DNA of 64,000 nt from Nemertoderma westbladi (taxonomy: Eukaryota > Xenacoelomorpha > Nemertodermatida > Nemertodermatidae): contig JAUCBJ010001002.1 of NCBI GenBank assembly GCA_032718475.1, positions 1-64,000 of the forward strand, in the 5' to 3' direction. Shown piece after piece: positions 19,646 to 33,160 of the stretch. Below the pieces are notes generated by a model. The model had not been told where the DNA came from and ran no database searches. It saw only the letters and a program-made list of their open reading frames with translations. How positions within the stretch are numbered: the stretch's first letter is position 1; the number at the start of each line of letters is the position of its first letter. A program made the position numbers and the translations under genes.

Positions 19646-19963
19646 TCAACTATCTAATAATGCCGTAGCCTATAATGCTATGTATCTATCTAAGAAGGCT
19701 GCAGATATGTGGAGGAAAGTGTGCGGAATTCTGAAGTAAGGTCTGAATGTTCTGAAAGCAGGAAAAGGACTGAATTTGAAAGAGTACCGAATGTCTGAAC
19801 TGCTGAATGTACGGAAAAAGCAGGAAAAGGCAGAAATAATAGAAAAGGCAATAACCAAATTTGTGGGACAGTTAATACTGAAGCAGAACACAGAATGAAT
19901 CGTCTGATAGTTGAGCTTTATATACGGTCTGAATCTGAATTCTGATTGGTTACTCTATTCTGA

Positions 19964-19983
19964 GACATACTGTACAGTATGTC
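19964..19983. repeat. Perfect 20-bp palindrome
   Basis: GACATACTGTACAGTATGTC is self-complementary over all 20 bases and lies about 40 bases before the first unit of the 24-kb satellite. Confidence 0.9.
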
Positions 19984-20177
19984 GAATAAATATATTTATT
20001 GAAAATGGCATTTCGCCGATGACACTTGGCTTACAGGTTAGTTAGTGTGGTGCCCAACTTGGCTTACATGTTAGCTAGTGTGGTGCCCTCCTTGGCTTAC
20101 AGGTTAGATAGTGTGGTGCGTGGTGCCCTCCTTGGCTTACAAGTTGGTTAGTGTGGTGCCCTCCTTGGCTTACAAGT

Positions 20178-20826
20178 TGGTTAGTGTGGTGCCCACCATT
20201 GGCTTACATGTTGGTTAGTGTGGTGCCCTCCTTTGCTTACAGGATGGTTAGTGTGGTGCCCTCGTTGGCTTACATGTTAGTTAGTGTGGTGCCCTGCTTG
20301 GCTTACAGGTTAGTTAGTGTGGTGCCCTCCTTGGCTTACAGGTTAGTTAGTGAGGTGCCCTCCTTTGCTTACAGGATGGTTAGTGTGGTGCCCTCGTTGG
20401 CTTACATGTTAGTTAGTGTGGTGCCCTGCTTGGCTTACAGGTTAGTTAGTGTGGTGCCCTCCTTGGCTTACATGTTAGTTAGTGTGGTGCTTGGTGCCCT
20501 CCTTGGCTTACATGTTGGTTAGTGTGGTGCCCTCCTTTGCTTACAGGATGGTTAGTGTGGTGCCCTCGTTGGCTTACATGTTAGTTAGTGTGGTGCCCTG
20601 CTTGGCTTACAGGTTAGTTAGTGTGGTGCCCTCCTTGGCTTACAGGTTAGTTAGTGAGGTGCCCTCCTTTGCTTACAGGATGGTTAGTGTGGTGCCCTCG
20701 TTGGCTTACATGTTAGTTAGTGTGGTGCCCTGCTTGGCTTACAGGTTAGTTAGTGTGGTGCCCTCCTTGGCTTACATGTTAGTTAGTGTGGTGCTTGGTG
20801 CCCTCCTTGGCTTACAGGTTAGTTAG
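20178..20826 (+). repeat. 304-bp higher-order repeat within the satellite
   Basis: Two successive copies of a block of about nine units share the same order of variants: CCTTTGCTTACAGGATGG, CCCTCGTTGG, CCCTGCTTGG, a GTGAGG unit and a closing 40-bp TTGGTGC unit. They repeat at an offset of 304 bases. Confidence 0.8.
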
Positions 20827-21479
20827 TGTGGTGCCCTCCTTGGCTTACAGGTTAGTTAGTGTGGTGCCCTCCTTGGCTTACAGGTTAGTTAGTGTGGTGC
20901 CCTCCTTGGCTTACAGGTTAGTTAGTGTGGTGCCCTCCTTGGCTTACAGGTTAGTTAGTGTGGTGCCCTCCTTGGCTTACATGTTAGTTAGTGTGGTGCC
21001 CTCCTTGGCTTACAGGTTAGTTAGTGTGGTGCCCTCCTTGGCTTACATGTTAGTTAGTGTGGTGCCCTCCTTGGCTTACAGGTTAGTTAGTGTGGTGCCC
21101 TCCTTGGCTTACAGGTTAGTTAGTGTGGTGCCCTCCTTGGCTTACATGTTAGTTAGTGTGGTGCCCTCCTTGGCTTACAGGTTAGTTAGTGTGGTGCCCT
21201 CCTTGGCTTACAGGTTAGTTAGTGTGGTGCCCTCCTTGGCTTACAGGTTAGTTAGTGTGGTGCCCTCCTTGGCTTACATGTTAGTTAGTGTGGTGCCCTC
21301 CTTGGCTTACAGGTTAGTTAGTGTGGTGCCCTCCTTGGCTTACATGTTAGTTAGTGTGGTGCCCTCCTTGGCTTACAGGTTAGTTAGTGTGGTGCCCTCC
21401 TTGGCTTACAGGTTAGTTAGTGTGGTGCCCTCCTTGGCTTACATGTTAGTTAGTGTGGTGCCCTCCTTGGCTTACAGGT

Positions 21480-23023
21480 TGGTTAGTGTGGTGCCCTCCT
21501 TGGCTTACATGTTAGTTAGTGTGGTGCTTGGTGCCCTCCTTGGCTTACAGGTTAGTTAGTGTGGTGCCCTCCTTGGCTTACAAGTTGGTTAGTGTGGTGC
21601 CCTCCTTGGCTTACAGGTTAGTTAGTGTGGTGCCCTCCTTGGCTTACAGGTTGGTTAGTGTGGTGCCCTCCTTGGCTTACAGGTTAGTTAGTGTGGTGCC
21701 CTCCTTGGCTTATATGTTAGTTAGTGTGGTGCGTGGTGCCCTCCTTGGCTTACAGGTTAGTTAGTGTGGTGCCCTCCTTGGCTTACATGTTAGTTAGTGT
21801 GGTGCTTGGTGCCCTCCTTGGCTTACAGGTTAGTTAGTGTGGTGCCCTCCTTGGCTTACAAGTTGGTTAGTGTGGTGCCCTCCTTGGCTTACAGGTTAGT
21901 TAGTGTGGTGCCCTCCTTGGCTTACAGGTTGGTTAGTGTGGTGCCCTCCTTGGCTTACAGGTTAGTTAGTGTGGTGCCCTCCTTGGCTTACATGTTAGAT
22001 AGTGTGGTGCCCTCCTTGGCTTACAGGTTAGTTAGTGTGGTGCCCTCCTTGGCTTACATGTTAGTTAGTGTGGTGCTTGGTGCCCTCCTTGGCTTACAGG
22101 TTAGTTAGTGTGGTGCCCTCCTTGGCTTACAGGTTAGTTAGTGTGGTGCCCTCCTTGGCTTACATGTTAGCTAGTGTGGTGCCCTCCTTGGCTTACAGGT
22201 TAGTTAGAGTGGTGCGTGGTGCCCTGCTTGGCTTACAAGTTGGTTAGTGTGGTGCCCTCCTTGGCTTACAGGTTAGTTAGTCTGGTGCGTGGTGCCCTGC
22301 TTGGCTTACAAGTTGGTTAGTGTGGTGCCCTCCTTGGCTTACAAGTTGGTTAGTGTGGTGCCCACCATTTGCTTACATGTTGGTTAGTGTGGTGCCCTCC
22401 TTGGCTTACAGGTTGGTTAGTGTGGTGCCCTCCTTGGCTTACAGGTTAGTTAGTGTGGTGCCCTCCTTGGCTTACAGGTTGGGTAGTGTGGTGCCCTCCT
22501 TGGCTTACAGGTTAGTTAGTGTGGTGCCCTCCTTGGCTTACAGGTTAGTTAGTGTGGTGCCCTCCTTGGCTTACAGGTTAGTTAGTGTGGTGCCCTCCTT
22601 AGCTTACAGGTTAGTTAGAGTGGTGCGTGGTGCCCTGCTTGGCTTACAAGTTGGTTAGTGTGGTGCCCTCCTTGGCTTACAAGTTGGTTAGTGTGGTGCC
22701 CACCATTGGCTTACATGTTGGTTAGTGTGGTGCCCTCCTTGGCTTACAGGTTGGTTAGTGTGGTGCCCTCATTGGCTTACAGGTTAGTTAGTGTGGTGCC
22801 CTCCTTGGCTTACAGGTTAGTTAGTGTGGTGCCCTCCTTGGCTTACAGGTTAGTTAGTGTGGTGCCCTCCTTGGCTTACAAGTTGGTTAGTGTGGTGCCC
22901 TCCTTGGCTTACAGGTTAGTTAGTGTGGTGCCCTCCTTGGCTTACAGGTTAGTTAGTGTGGTGCCCTCCTTGGCTTACAAGTTGTTTAGTGTGGTGCCCT
23001 CCATTGGCTTACATGTTGGTTAG
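21480..23023 (+). repeat. 1.5-kb higher-order block, copy 1
   Basis: A distinctive order of 40-bp units, a TATATG unit, a GGGTAG unit, TTAGAGTGG units and a CAAGTTGTTTAG unit. The same order recurs at 33910-35451 and 37540-39083, with only a few single-base changes. Confidence 0.85.
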
Positions 23024-26000
23024 TGTGGTGCCCTCCTTTGCTTACAGGTTAGTTAGCGTGGTGCCCTCCTTGGCTTACAGGTTAGTTAGTGTGGTGCCCT
23101 CCTTGGCTTACATGTTAGTTAGTGTGGTGCCCTCCTTGGCTTACAGGTTAGTTAGTGTGGTGCCCTCCTTGGCTTACAGGTTAGTTAGTGTGGTGCCCTC
23201 CTTGGCTTACAGGTTAGTTAGTGTGGTGCCCTCCTTGGCTTACAGGTTAGTTAGTGTGGTGCCCTCCTTGGCTTACAGGTTAGTTAGTGTGGTGCCCTCC
23301 TTGGCTTACAGGTTAGTTAGTGTGGTGCCCTCCTTGGCTTACAGGTTAGTTAGCGTGGTGCCCTCCTTGGCTTACAGGTTAGTTAGTGTGGTGCCCTCCT
23401 TGGCTTACATGTTAGTTAGTGTGGTGCCCTCCTTGGCTTACAGGTTAGTTAGTGTGGTGCCCTCCTTGGCTTACAGGTTAGTTAGTGTGGTGCCCTCCTT
23501 GGCTTACAGGTTAGTTAGTGTGGTGCCCTCCTTGGCTTACATGTTAGTTAGTGTGGTGCCCTCCTTGGCTTACAGGTTAGTTAGTGTGGTGCCCTCCTTG
23601 GCTTACAGGTTAGTTAGTGTGGTGCCCTCCTTGGCTTACAGGTTAGTTGCGTGGTGCCCTCCTTGGCTTACAGGTTAGTTAGTGTGGTGCCCTCCTTGGC
23701 TTACAGGTTGGTTAGTGTGGTGCCCTCCTTGGCTTACAGGTTGGTTAGTGTGGTGCCCTCCTCGGCTTACAGGTTGGTTAGTGTGGTGCCCTCCTTGGCT
23801 TACAGGTTAGATAGTGTGGTGCCCTCCTTGGCTTACAGGTTGGTTAGTGTGGTACCCTCCTTGGCTTACAGGTTAGTTAGTGTGGTGCCCTCCTTGGCTT
23901 ACAGGTTAGTTAGTGTGGTGCCCTCCTTGGCTTACAGGTTGGTTAGTGTGGTGCCCTCCTTGGCTTACAGGTTGGTTAGTGTGGTGCCCTCCTTGGCTTA
24001 CAGGTTGGTTAGTGTGGTACCCTCCTTGGCTTACAGGTTAGTTAGTGTGGTGCCCTCCTTGGCTTACAGGTTAGTTAGTGTGGTGCCCTCCTTTGCTTAC
24101 AGGTTAGTTAGTGTGGTGCCCTCCTTGGCTTACATGTTGGTTAGTGTGGTGCCCTCCTTGGCGTACAGGTTGGTTAGTGTGGTACCCTCCTTGGCTTACA
24201 TGTTGGTTAGTGTGGTACCCTCCATTGGCTTACAGGTTGGTTAGTGTGGTGCCCTCCTTGGCTTACAGGTTAGATAGTGTGGTGCCCTCCTTGGCTTACA
24301 GGTTAGTTAGTGTGGTGCCCTCCTTGGCTTACAGGTTAGTTAGTGTGGTGCCCTCCTTGGCTTACAGGTTAGTTAGTGTGGTGCCCTCCTTGGCTTACAT
24401 GTTAGTTAGTGTGGTGCCCTCCTTGGCTTACAGGTTAGATAGTGTGGTGCCCTCCTTGGCTTACAGGTTAGATAGTGTGGTGCCCTCCTTGGCTTACAGG
24501 TTAGTTAGTGTGGTGCCCTCCTTGGCTTACAGGTTAGTTAGTGTGGTGCCCTCCTTGGCTTACATGTTAGTTAGTGTGGTGCCCTCCTTGGCTTACAGGT
24601 TAGTTAGTGTGGTGCCCTCCTTGGCTTACAGGTTAGTTAGTGTGGTGCCCTCCTTGGCTTACATGTTAGTTAGTGTGGTGCCCTCCTTGGCTTACAGGTT
24701 AGATAGTGTGGTGCCCTCCTTGGCTTACAGGTTAGTTAGTGTGGTGCCCTCCTTGGCTTACATGTTAGTTAGTGTGGTGCCCTCCTTGGCTTACAGGTTG
24801 GTTAGTGTGGTGCCCTCCTTGGCTTACAGGTTAGTTAGTGTGGTGCCCTCCTTGGCTTACAGGTTAGTTAATGTAGGTTAGTTAATGTGGTGCCCTCCTT
24901 GGCTTACATGTTAGTTAGTGTGGTGCCCTCCTTGGCTTACAGGTTAGTTAGTGTGGTGCCCTCCATTGGCTTACAGGTTGGTTAGTGTGGTGCCCTCCTT
25001 GGCTTACAGGTTAGTTAGTGTGGTGCCCTCCTTGGCTTACAGGTTAGTTAGTGTGGTGCCCTCCTTGGCTTACAGGTTAGTTAGTGTGGTGCCCTCCTTG
25101 GCTTACATGTTAGTTAGTGTGGTGCCCTCCTTGGCTTACAGGTTAGATAGTGTGGTGCCCTCCTTGGCTTACAGGTTAGTTAGTGTGGTGCCCTCCATTG
25201 GCATACATGTTAGTTAGTGTGGTGCCCTCCTTGGCTTACATGTTAGTTAGTGTGGTGCCCTCCTTGGCTTACAGGTTAGTTAGTGTGGTGCCCTCCTTGG
25301 CTTACAGGTTAGTTAGTGTGGTGCCCTCCTTGGCTTACAGGTTAGTTAGTGTGGTGCCCTCCTTGGCTTACAGGTTAGTTAGTGTGGTGCCCTCCTTGGC
25401 TTACATGTTAGTTAGTGTGGTGCCCTCCTTGGCTTACAGGTTAGATAGTGTGGTGCCCTCCTTGGCTTACAGGTTAGTTAATGTAGGTTAGTTAATGTGG
25501 TGCCCTCCTTGGCTTACATGTTAGTTAGTGTGGTGCCCTCCTTGGCTTACAGGTTAGATAGTGTGGTGCCCTCCTTGGCTTACAGGTTAGTTAGTGTGGT
25601 GCCCTCCATTGGCTTACAGGTTGGTTAGTGTGGTGCCCTCCTTGGCTTACAGGTTAGTTAGTGTGGTGCCCTCCTTGGCTTACAGGTTGGTTAGTGTGGT
25701 GCCCTCCTTGGCTTACAGGTTGGTTAGCGTGGTACCCTCCTTGGCGTACAGGTTGGTTAGTGTGGTGCCCTCCTTGGCTTACAGGTTAGATAGTGTGGTG
25801 CCCTCCTTGGCTTACAGGTTAGTTAGTGTGGTGCCCTCCTTGGCTTACAGGTTAGATAGTGTGGTGCCCTCCTTGGCTTACAGGTTAGATAGTGTGGTGC
25901 CCTCCTTGGCTTACAGGTTAGATAGTGTGGTGCCCTCCTTGGCTTACAGGTTAGTTAGTGTGGTGCCCTCCTTTGCTTACAGGTTGGTTAGTGTGGTGCC

Positions 26001-28871
26001 CTCCTTGGCTTACAGGTTAGTTAGTGTGGTGCCCTCCTTGGCTTACAGGTTAGTTAGTGTGGTGCCCTCCTTGGCTTACAGGTTAGTTAGTGTGGTGCCC
26101 TCCTTGGCTTACAGGTTAGATAGTGTGGTGCCCTCCTTGGCTTACAGGTTAGTTAGTGTGGTGCCCTCCTTTGCTTACAGGTTGGTTAGTGTGGTGCCCT
26201 CCTTGGCTTACAGGTTAGTTAGTGTGGTGCCCTCCTTTGCTTACAGGTTGGTTAGTGTGGTGCCCTCCTTGGCTTACAGGTTAGATAGTGTGGTGCCCTC
26301 CTTGGCGTACAGGTTAGTTAGTGTGGTGCCCTCCTTGGCTTACAGGTTAGTTAGTGTGGTGCCCTCCTTTGCTTACAGGTTGGTTAGTGTGGTGCCCTCC
26401 TTGGCTTACAGGTTAGATAGTGTGGTGCCCTCCTTGGCGTACAGGTTAGTTAGTGTGGTGCCCTCCTTGGCTTACAGGTTAGTTAGTGTGGTGCCCTCCT
26501 TTGCTTACAGGTTGGTTAGTGTGGTGCCCTCCTTGGCTTACAGGTTAGATAGTGTGGTGCCCTCCTTGGCTTACAGGTTAGTTAGTGTGGTGCCCTCCTT
26601 TGCTTACAGGTTGGTTAGTGTGGTGCCCTCCTTGGCTTACAGGTTAGATAGTGTGGTGCCCTCCTTGGCTTACAGGTTAGATAGTGTGGTGCCCTCCTTG
26701 GCTTACAGGTTAGATAGTGTGGTGCCCTCCTTGGCTTACAGGTTGGTTAGTGTGGTGCCCTCCTTGGCTTACAGATTATACAGTGTGGTGCCCTCCTTGG
26801 CTTACAGGTTAGTTAGTGTGGTGCCCTCCTTGGCTTACAGGTTAGTTAGTGTGGTGCCCTCCTTTGCTTACAGGTTGGTTAGTGTGGTGCCCTCTTTGGC
26901 TTACAGGTTAGATAGTGTGGTGCCCTCCTTGGCTTACAGGTTAGATAGTGTGGTGCCCTCCTTGGCTTACAGGTTGGTTAGTGTGGTACCCTCCTTGGCG
27001 TACAGGTTGGTTAGTGTGGTGCCCTCCTTGGCTTACAGGTTGGTTAGTGTGGAGCCCTCCTTGGCTTACAGGTTAGATAGTGTGGTGCCCTCCTTGGCTT
27101 ACAGGTTGGTTAGTGTGGTACCCTCCTTGGCGTACAGGTTGGTTAGTGTGGTGCCCTCCTTGGCTTACAGGTTGGTTAGTGTGGAGCCCTCCTTGGCTTA
27201 CAGGTTAGTTAGTGTGGTGCCCTCCTTGGCTTACAGGTTAGTTAGTGTGGTGCCCTCCTTGGCTTACAGGTTAGTTAGTGTGGTGCCCTCCTTGGCTTAC
27301 AGGTTAGATAGTGTGGTGCCCTCCTTGGCTTACAGGTTAGATAGTGTGGTGCCCTCCTTGGCGTACAGGTTGGTTAGTGTGGTGCCCTCCTTGGCTTACA
27401 GGTTAGTTAGTGTGGTGCCCTCCTTGGCTTACAGGTTAGATAGTGTGGTGCCCTCCTTGGCTTACAGGTTAGTTAGTGTGGTGCCCTCCTTGGCATACAG
27501 GTTGGTTAGTGTGGTGCCCGCCTTGGCTTACAGGTTAGTTAGTGTGGTGCCCTCCATTGGCTTACAGGTTGGTTAGTGTGGTGCCCTCCTTGGCTTACAG
27601 GTTAGTTAGTGTGGTGCCCTCCTTGGCTTACAGGTTAGTTAGTGTGGTGCCCTCCTTGGCTTACATGTTAGTTAGTGTGGTGCCCTCCTTGGCTTACAGG
27701 TTAGATAGTGTGGTGCCCTCCTTGGCTTACAGGTTAGTTAATGTAGGTTAGTTAATGTGGTGCCCTCCTTGGCTTACAGGTTGGTTAGTGTGGTGCCCTC
27801 CTTGGCTTACAGGTTAGATAGTGTGGTGCCCTCCTTGGCTTACATGTTAGTTAGTGTGGTGCCCTCCTTGGCTTACAGGTTAGATAGTGTGGTGCCCTCC
27901 TTGGCTTACAGGTTAGTTAGTGTGGTGCCCTCCATTGGCTTACAGGTTGGTTAGTGTGGTGCCCTCCTTGGCTTACAGGTTAGTTAGTGTGGTGCCCTCC
28001 TTGGCTTACAGGTTAGTTAGTGTGGTGCCCTCCTTGGCTTACAGGTTAGTTAGTGTGGTGCCCTCCTTGGCTTACATGTTAGTTAGTGTGGTGCCCTCCT
28101 TGGCTTACAGGTTAGATAGTGTGGTGCCCTCCTTGGCTTACAGGTTAGTTAATGTAGGTTAGTTAATGTGGTGCCCTCCTTGGCTTACAGGTTAGATAGT
28201 GTGGTGCCCTCCTTGGCTTACAGGTTAGATAGTGTGGTGCCCTCCTTGGCTTACAGGTTAGATAGTGTGGTGCCCTCCTTGGCTTACAGGTTAGTTAGTG
28301 TGGTGCCCTCCATTGGCTTACAGGTTGGTTAGTGTGGTGCCCTCCTTGGCTTACAGGTTAGTTAGTGTGGTGCCCTCCTTGGCTTACAGGTTAGTTAGTG
28401 TGGTGCCCTCCTTGGCTTACAGGTTAGTTAGTGTGGTGCCCTCCTTGGCTTACAGGTTAGTTAGTGTGGTGCCCTCCTTGGCTTACATGTTAGTTAGTGT
28501 GGTGCCCTCCTTGGCTTACAGGTTGGTTAGTGTGGTACCCTCCATTGGCTTACAGGTTGGTTAGTGTGGTGCCCTCCTTGGCTTACAGGTTAGTTAGTGT
28601 GGTGCCCTCGTTGGCTTACATGTTAGTTAGTGTGGTGCCCTCCTTGGCTTACAGGTTAGATAGTGTGGTGCCCTCCTTGGCTTACAGGTTAGATAGTGTG
28701 GTGCCCTCCTTGGCTTACAGGTTAGATAGTGTGGTGCCCTCCTTGGCTTACAGGTTAGTTAGTGTGGTGCCCTCCTTGGCTTACATGTTAGTTAGTGTGG
28801 TGCCCTCCTTGGCTTACAGGTTAGATAGTGTGGTGCCCTCCTTGGCTTACAGGTTAGTTAGTGTGGTGCCC

Positions 28872-29360
28872 TCCTTGGCTTACATGTTAGTTAGTGTGGT
28901 GCTTGGTGCCCTCCTTGGCTTACATGTTAGTTAGTGTGGTGCTTGGTGCCCTCCTTGGCTTACATGTTAGTTAGTGTGGTGCCCTCCTTGGCTTACAGGT
29001 TAGATAGTGTGGTGCCCTCCTTGGCTTACAGGTTAGTTAGTGTGGTGCCCTCCTTGGCTTACATGTTAGTTAGTGTGGTGCCCTCCTTGGCTTACAGGTT
29101 AGTTAGTGTGGTGCCCTCCTTGGCTTACAGGTTAGTTAGTGTGGTGCCCTCGTTGGCTTACATGTTAGTTAGTGTGGTGCCCTCCTTGGCTTACAGGTTA
29201 GTTAGTGTGGTGCCCTCCTTGGCTTACAGGTTAGATAATGTGGTGCCCTCCTTGGCTTACAGGTTAGTTAGTGTGGTGCCCTCCTTGGCTTACATGTTAG
29301 TTAGTGTGGTGCTTGGTGCCCTCCTTGGCTTACATGTTAGTTAGTGTGGTGCTTGGTGCC
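28872..29360 (+). repeat. 410-bp higher-order repeat
   Basis: Pairs of 40-bp TTGGTGC units ending in CATG recur at 28901 and 28942 and again about 410 bases later. The same succession of variant units lies between them. Confidence 0.65.
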
Positions 29361-32300
29361 CTCCTTGGCTTACATGTTAGTTAGTGTGGTGCCCTCCTTG
29401 GCTTACAGGTTAGATAGTGTGGTGCCCTCCTTGGCTTACAGGTTAGTTAGTGTGGTGCCCTCCTTGGCTTACATGTTAGTTAGTGTGGTGCCCTCCTTGG
29501 CTTACAGGTTGGTTAGTGTGGTGCCCTCCTTGGCGTACAGGTTAGATAGTGTGGTGCCCTCCTTGGCTTACAGGTTAGTTAGTGTGGTGCCCTCCTTGGC
29601 TTACAGGTTAGTTAGTGTGGTGCCCTCCTTGGCTTACAGGTTAGTTAGTGTGGTGCCCTCCTTGGCTTACAGGTTAGTTAGCGTGGTGCCCTCCTTTGCT
29701 TACATGTTAGTTAGTGTGGTGCCCTCCTTGGCTTACAGGTTAGTTAGTGTGGTGCCCTCCTTGGCTTACAGGTTAGTTAGTGTGGTGCCCTCCTTGGCTT
29801 ACAGGTTAGTTAGTGTGGTGCCCTCCTTGGCTTACAGGTTAGTTAGTGTGGTGCCCTCCTTGGCTTACAGGTTGGTTAGTGTGGTGCCCTCCTTGGCGTA
29901 CAGGTTAGTTAGTGTGGTGCCCTCCTTGGCTTACAGGTTAGTTAGTGTGGTGCCCTCCTTGGCGTACAGGTTGGTTAGTGTGGTGCCCTCCTTTGCTTAC
30001 AGGTTAGTTAGCGTGGTGCCCTCCTTTGCTTACATGTTAGTTAGTGTGGTGCCCTCCTTGGCTTACAGGTTAGTTAGTGTGGTGCCCTCCTTGGCTTACA
30101 GGTTAGTTAGTGTGGTGCCCTCCTTGGCTTACAGGTTAGTTAGTGTGGTGCCCTCCTTGGCTTACAGGTTAGTTAGTGTGGTGCCCTCCTTGGCTTACAG
30201 GTTGGTTAGTGTGGTGCCCTCCTTGGCGTACAGGTTAGATAGTGTGGTGCCCTCCTTGGCTTACAGGTTAGTTAGTGTGGTTCCCTCCTTGGCTTACAGG
30301 TTAGTTAGTGTGGTGCCCTCCTTGGCTTACAGGTTAGTTAGTGTGGTGCCCTCCTTGGCTTACAGGTTGGTTAGTGTGGTGCCCTCCTTGGCGTACAGGT
30401 TAGATAGTGTGGTGCCCTCCTTGGCTTACAGGTTAGTTAGTGTGGTGCCCTCCTTGGCTTACAGGTTAGTTAGTGTGGTGCCCTCCTTGGCGTACAGGTT
30501 GGTTAGTGTGGTGCCCTCCTTTGCTTACAGGTTAGTTAGCGTGGTGCCCTCCTTTGCTTACATGTTAGTTAGTGTGGTGCCCTCCTTGGCTTACAGGTTA
30601 GTTAGTGTGGTGCCCTCCTTGGCTTACAGGTTAGTTAGTGTGGTGCCCTCCTTGGCTTACAGGTTAGTTAGTGTGGTGCCCTCCTTGGCTTACATGTTAG
30701 TTAGTGTGGTGCCCTCCTTGGCTTACAGGTTGGTTGGTGTGGTGCCCTCCTTGGCGTACAGGTTAGATAGTGTGGTGCCCTCCTTGGCTTACAGGTTAGT
30801 TAGTGTGGTGCCCTCCTTGGCTTACAGGTTAGTTAGTGTGGTGCCCTCCTTGGCGTACAGGTTGGTTAGTGTGGTGCCCTCCTTTGCTTACAGGTTAGTT
30901 AGCGTGGTGCCCTCCTTTGCTTACATGTTAGTTAGTGTGGTGCCCTCCTTGGCTTACAGGTTAGTTAGTGTGGTGCCCTCCTTGGCTTACAGGTTAGTTA
31001 GTGTGGTGCCCTCCTTGGCTTACATGTTAGTTAGTGTGGTGCCCTCCTTGGCTTACATGTTAGTTAGTGTGGTGCCCTCCTTGGCTTACAGGTTAGTTAG
31101 CGTGGTGCCCTCCTTGGCGTACAGGTTGGTTAGTGTGGTGCCCTCCTTGGCTTACAGGTTAGTTAGTGTGGTGCCCTCCTTGGCTTACAGGTTAGTTAGT
31201 GTGGTGCCCTCCTTGGCTTACAGGTTAGATAGTGTGGTGCCCTCCTTGGCTTACAGGTTAGTTAGTGTGGTGCCCTCCTTGGCTTACAGGTTAGTTAGTG
31301 TGGTGCCCTCCTTGGCTTACAGGTTAGTTAGTGTGGTGCCCTCCTTGGCTTACAGGTTAGTTAGTGTGGTGCCCTCCTTGGCTTACAGGTTAGTTAGTGT
31401 GGTGCCCTCATTGGCTCACAGGTTGGTTAGTGTGGTGCCCTCCTTGGCTTACAGGTTGGTTAGTGTGGTGCCCTCCTTGGCTTACAGATTAGTTAGTGTG
31501 GTGCCCTCCTTGGCGTACAGGTTAGTTAGTGTGGTGCCCTCCTTGGCTTACAAGTTGTTTAGTGTGGTGCCCTCCATTGGCTTACATGTTGGTTAGTGTG
31601 GTGCCCTCCTTTGCTTACAGGTTAGTTAGCGTGGTGCCCTCCTTGGCTTACAGGTTAGTTAGCGTGGTGCCCTCCATTGGCTTACATGTTGGTTAGTGTG
31701 GTGCCCTCCTTTGCTTACAGGTTAGTTAGCGTGGTGCCCTCCTTTGCTTACAGGTTAGTTAGCGTGGTGCCCTCCTTTGCTTACAGGTTGGTTAGTGTGG
31801 TGCCCTCCTTGGCTTACAGGTTAGTTAGTGTGGTGCCCTCCTTGGCTTACAGGTTAGATTGTGTGGTGCCCTCCTTGGCTTACAGGTTAGTTAGTGTGGT
31901 GCCCTCCTTGGCGTACAGGTTGGTTAGTGTGGTACCCTCCTTGGCTTACATGTTGGTTAGTGTGGTACCCTCCATTGGCTTACAGGTTGGTTAGTGTGGT
32001 GCCCTCCATTGGCTTACATGTTGGTTAGTGTGGTGCCCTCCTTGGCTTACAGGTTGGTTAGTGTGGTACCCTCCTTGGCTTACATGTTGGTTAGTGTGGT
32101 ACCCTCCATTGGCTTACAGGTTGGTTAGTGTGGTGCCCTCCATTGGCTTACATGTTGGTTAGTGTGGTGCCCTCCTTGGCGTACAGGTTGGTTAGTGTGG
32201 TGCCCTCCATTGGCTTACAGGTTTGTTAGTGTGGTGCCCTCCTTGGCTTACAGGTTAGTTAGTGTGGTGCCCTCCTTGGCTTACAAGTTGGTTAGTGTGG

Positions 32301-33160
32301 TGCCCTCCTTGGCTTACATGTTGGTTAGTGTGGTACCCTCCATTGGCTTACATGTTGGTTAGTGTGGTGCCCTCCATTGGCTTACATGTTGGTTAGTGTG
32401 GTGCCCTCCATTGGCTTACATGTTGGTTAGTGTGGTGCCCTCCTTGGCTTACAGGTTAGTTAGTGTGGTGCCCTCCTTGGCTTACAGGTTAGTTAGTGTG
32501 GTGCCCTCCTTGGCTTACAGGTTAGATAGTGTGGTGCCCTCCTTGGCTTACAGGTTAGTTAGTGTGGTGCCCTCCTTGGCTTACATGTTGGTTAGTGTGG
32601 TACCCTCCATTGGCTTACATGTTGGTTAGTGTGGTGCCCTCCATTGGCTTACATGTTGGTTAGTGTGGTGCCCTCCTTGGCGTACAGGTTGGTTAGTGTG
32701 GTGCCCTCCATTGGCTTACAGGTTAGTTAGTGTGGTGCCCTCCTTGGCTTACAGGTTAGATAGTGTGGTACCCTCCTTGGCTTACAAGTTAGTTAGTGTG
32801 GTGCCCTCCTTGGCTTACAGGTTGGTTAGTGTGGTACCCTCCTTGGCTTACATGTTGGTTAGTGTGGTACCCTCCATTGGCTTACAGGTTGGTTAGTGTG
32901 GTGCCCTCCATTGGCTTACATGTTGGTTAGTGTGGTGCCCTCCTTGGCTTACAGGTTAGTTAGTGTGGTGCCCTCCTTGGCTTACAGGTTAGATAGTGTG
33001 GTGCCCTCCTTGGCTTACAGGTTAGATAGTGTGGTGCCCTCCTTGGCTTACAGGTTAGTTAGTGTGGTGCCCTCCTTGGCTTACATGTTGGTTAGTGTGG
33101 TACCCTCCATTGGCTTACAGGTTGGTTAGTGTGGTGCCCTCCTTGGCTTACAGGTTAGTT

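Noticed and set aside
29344-31596. A 750-codon open frame of undecapeptide repeats, and dozens of similar ones from 20 to 44 kb
   Set aside because: The frame exists because the satellite unit is 33 bases. Length-variant units break it repeatedly and there is no unique protein sequence around it.
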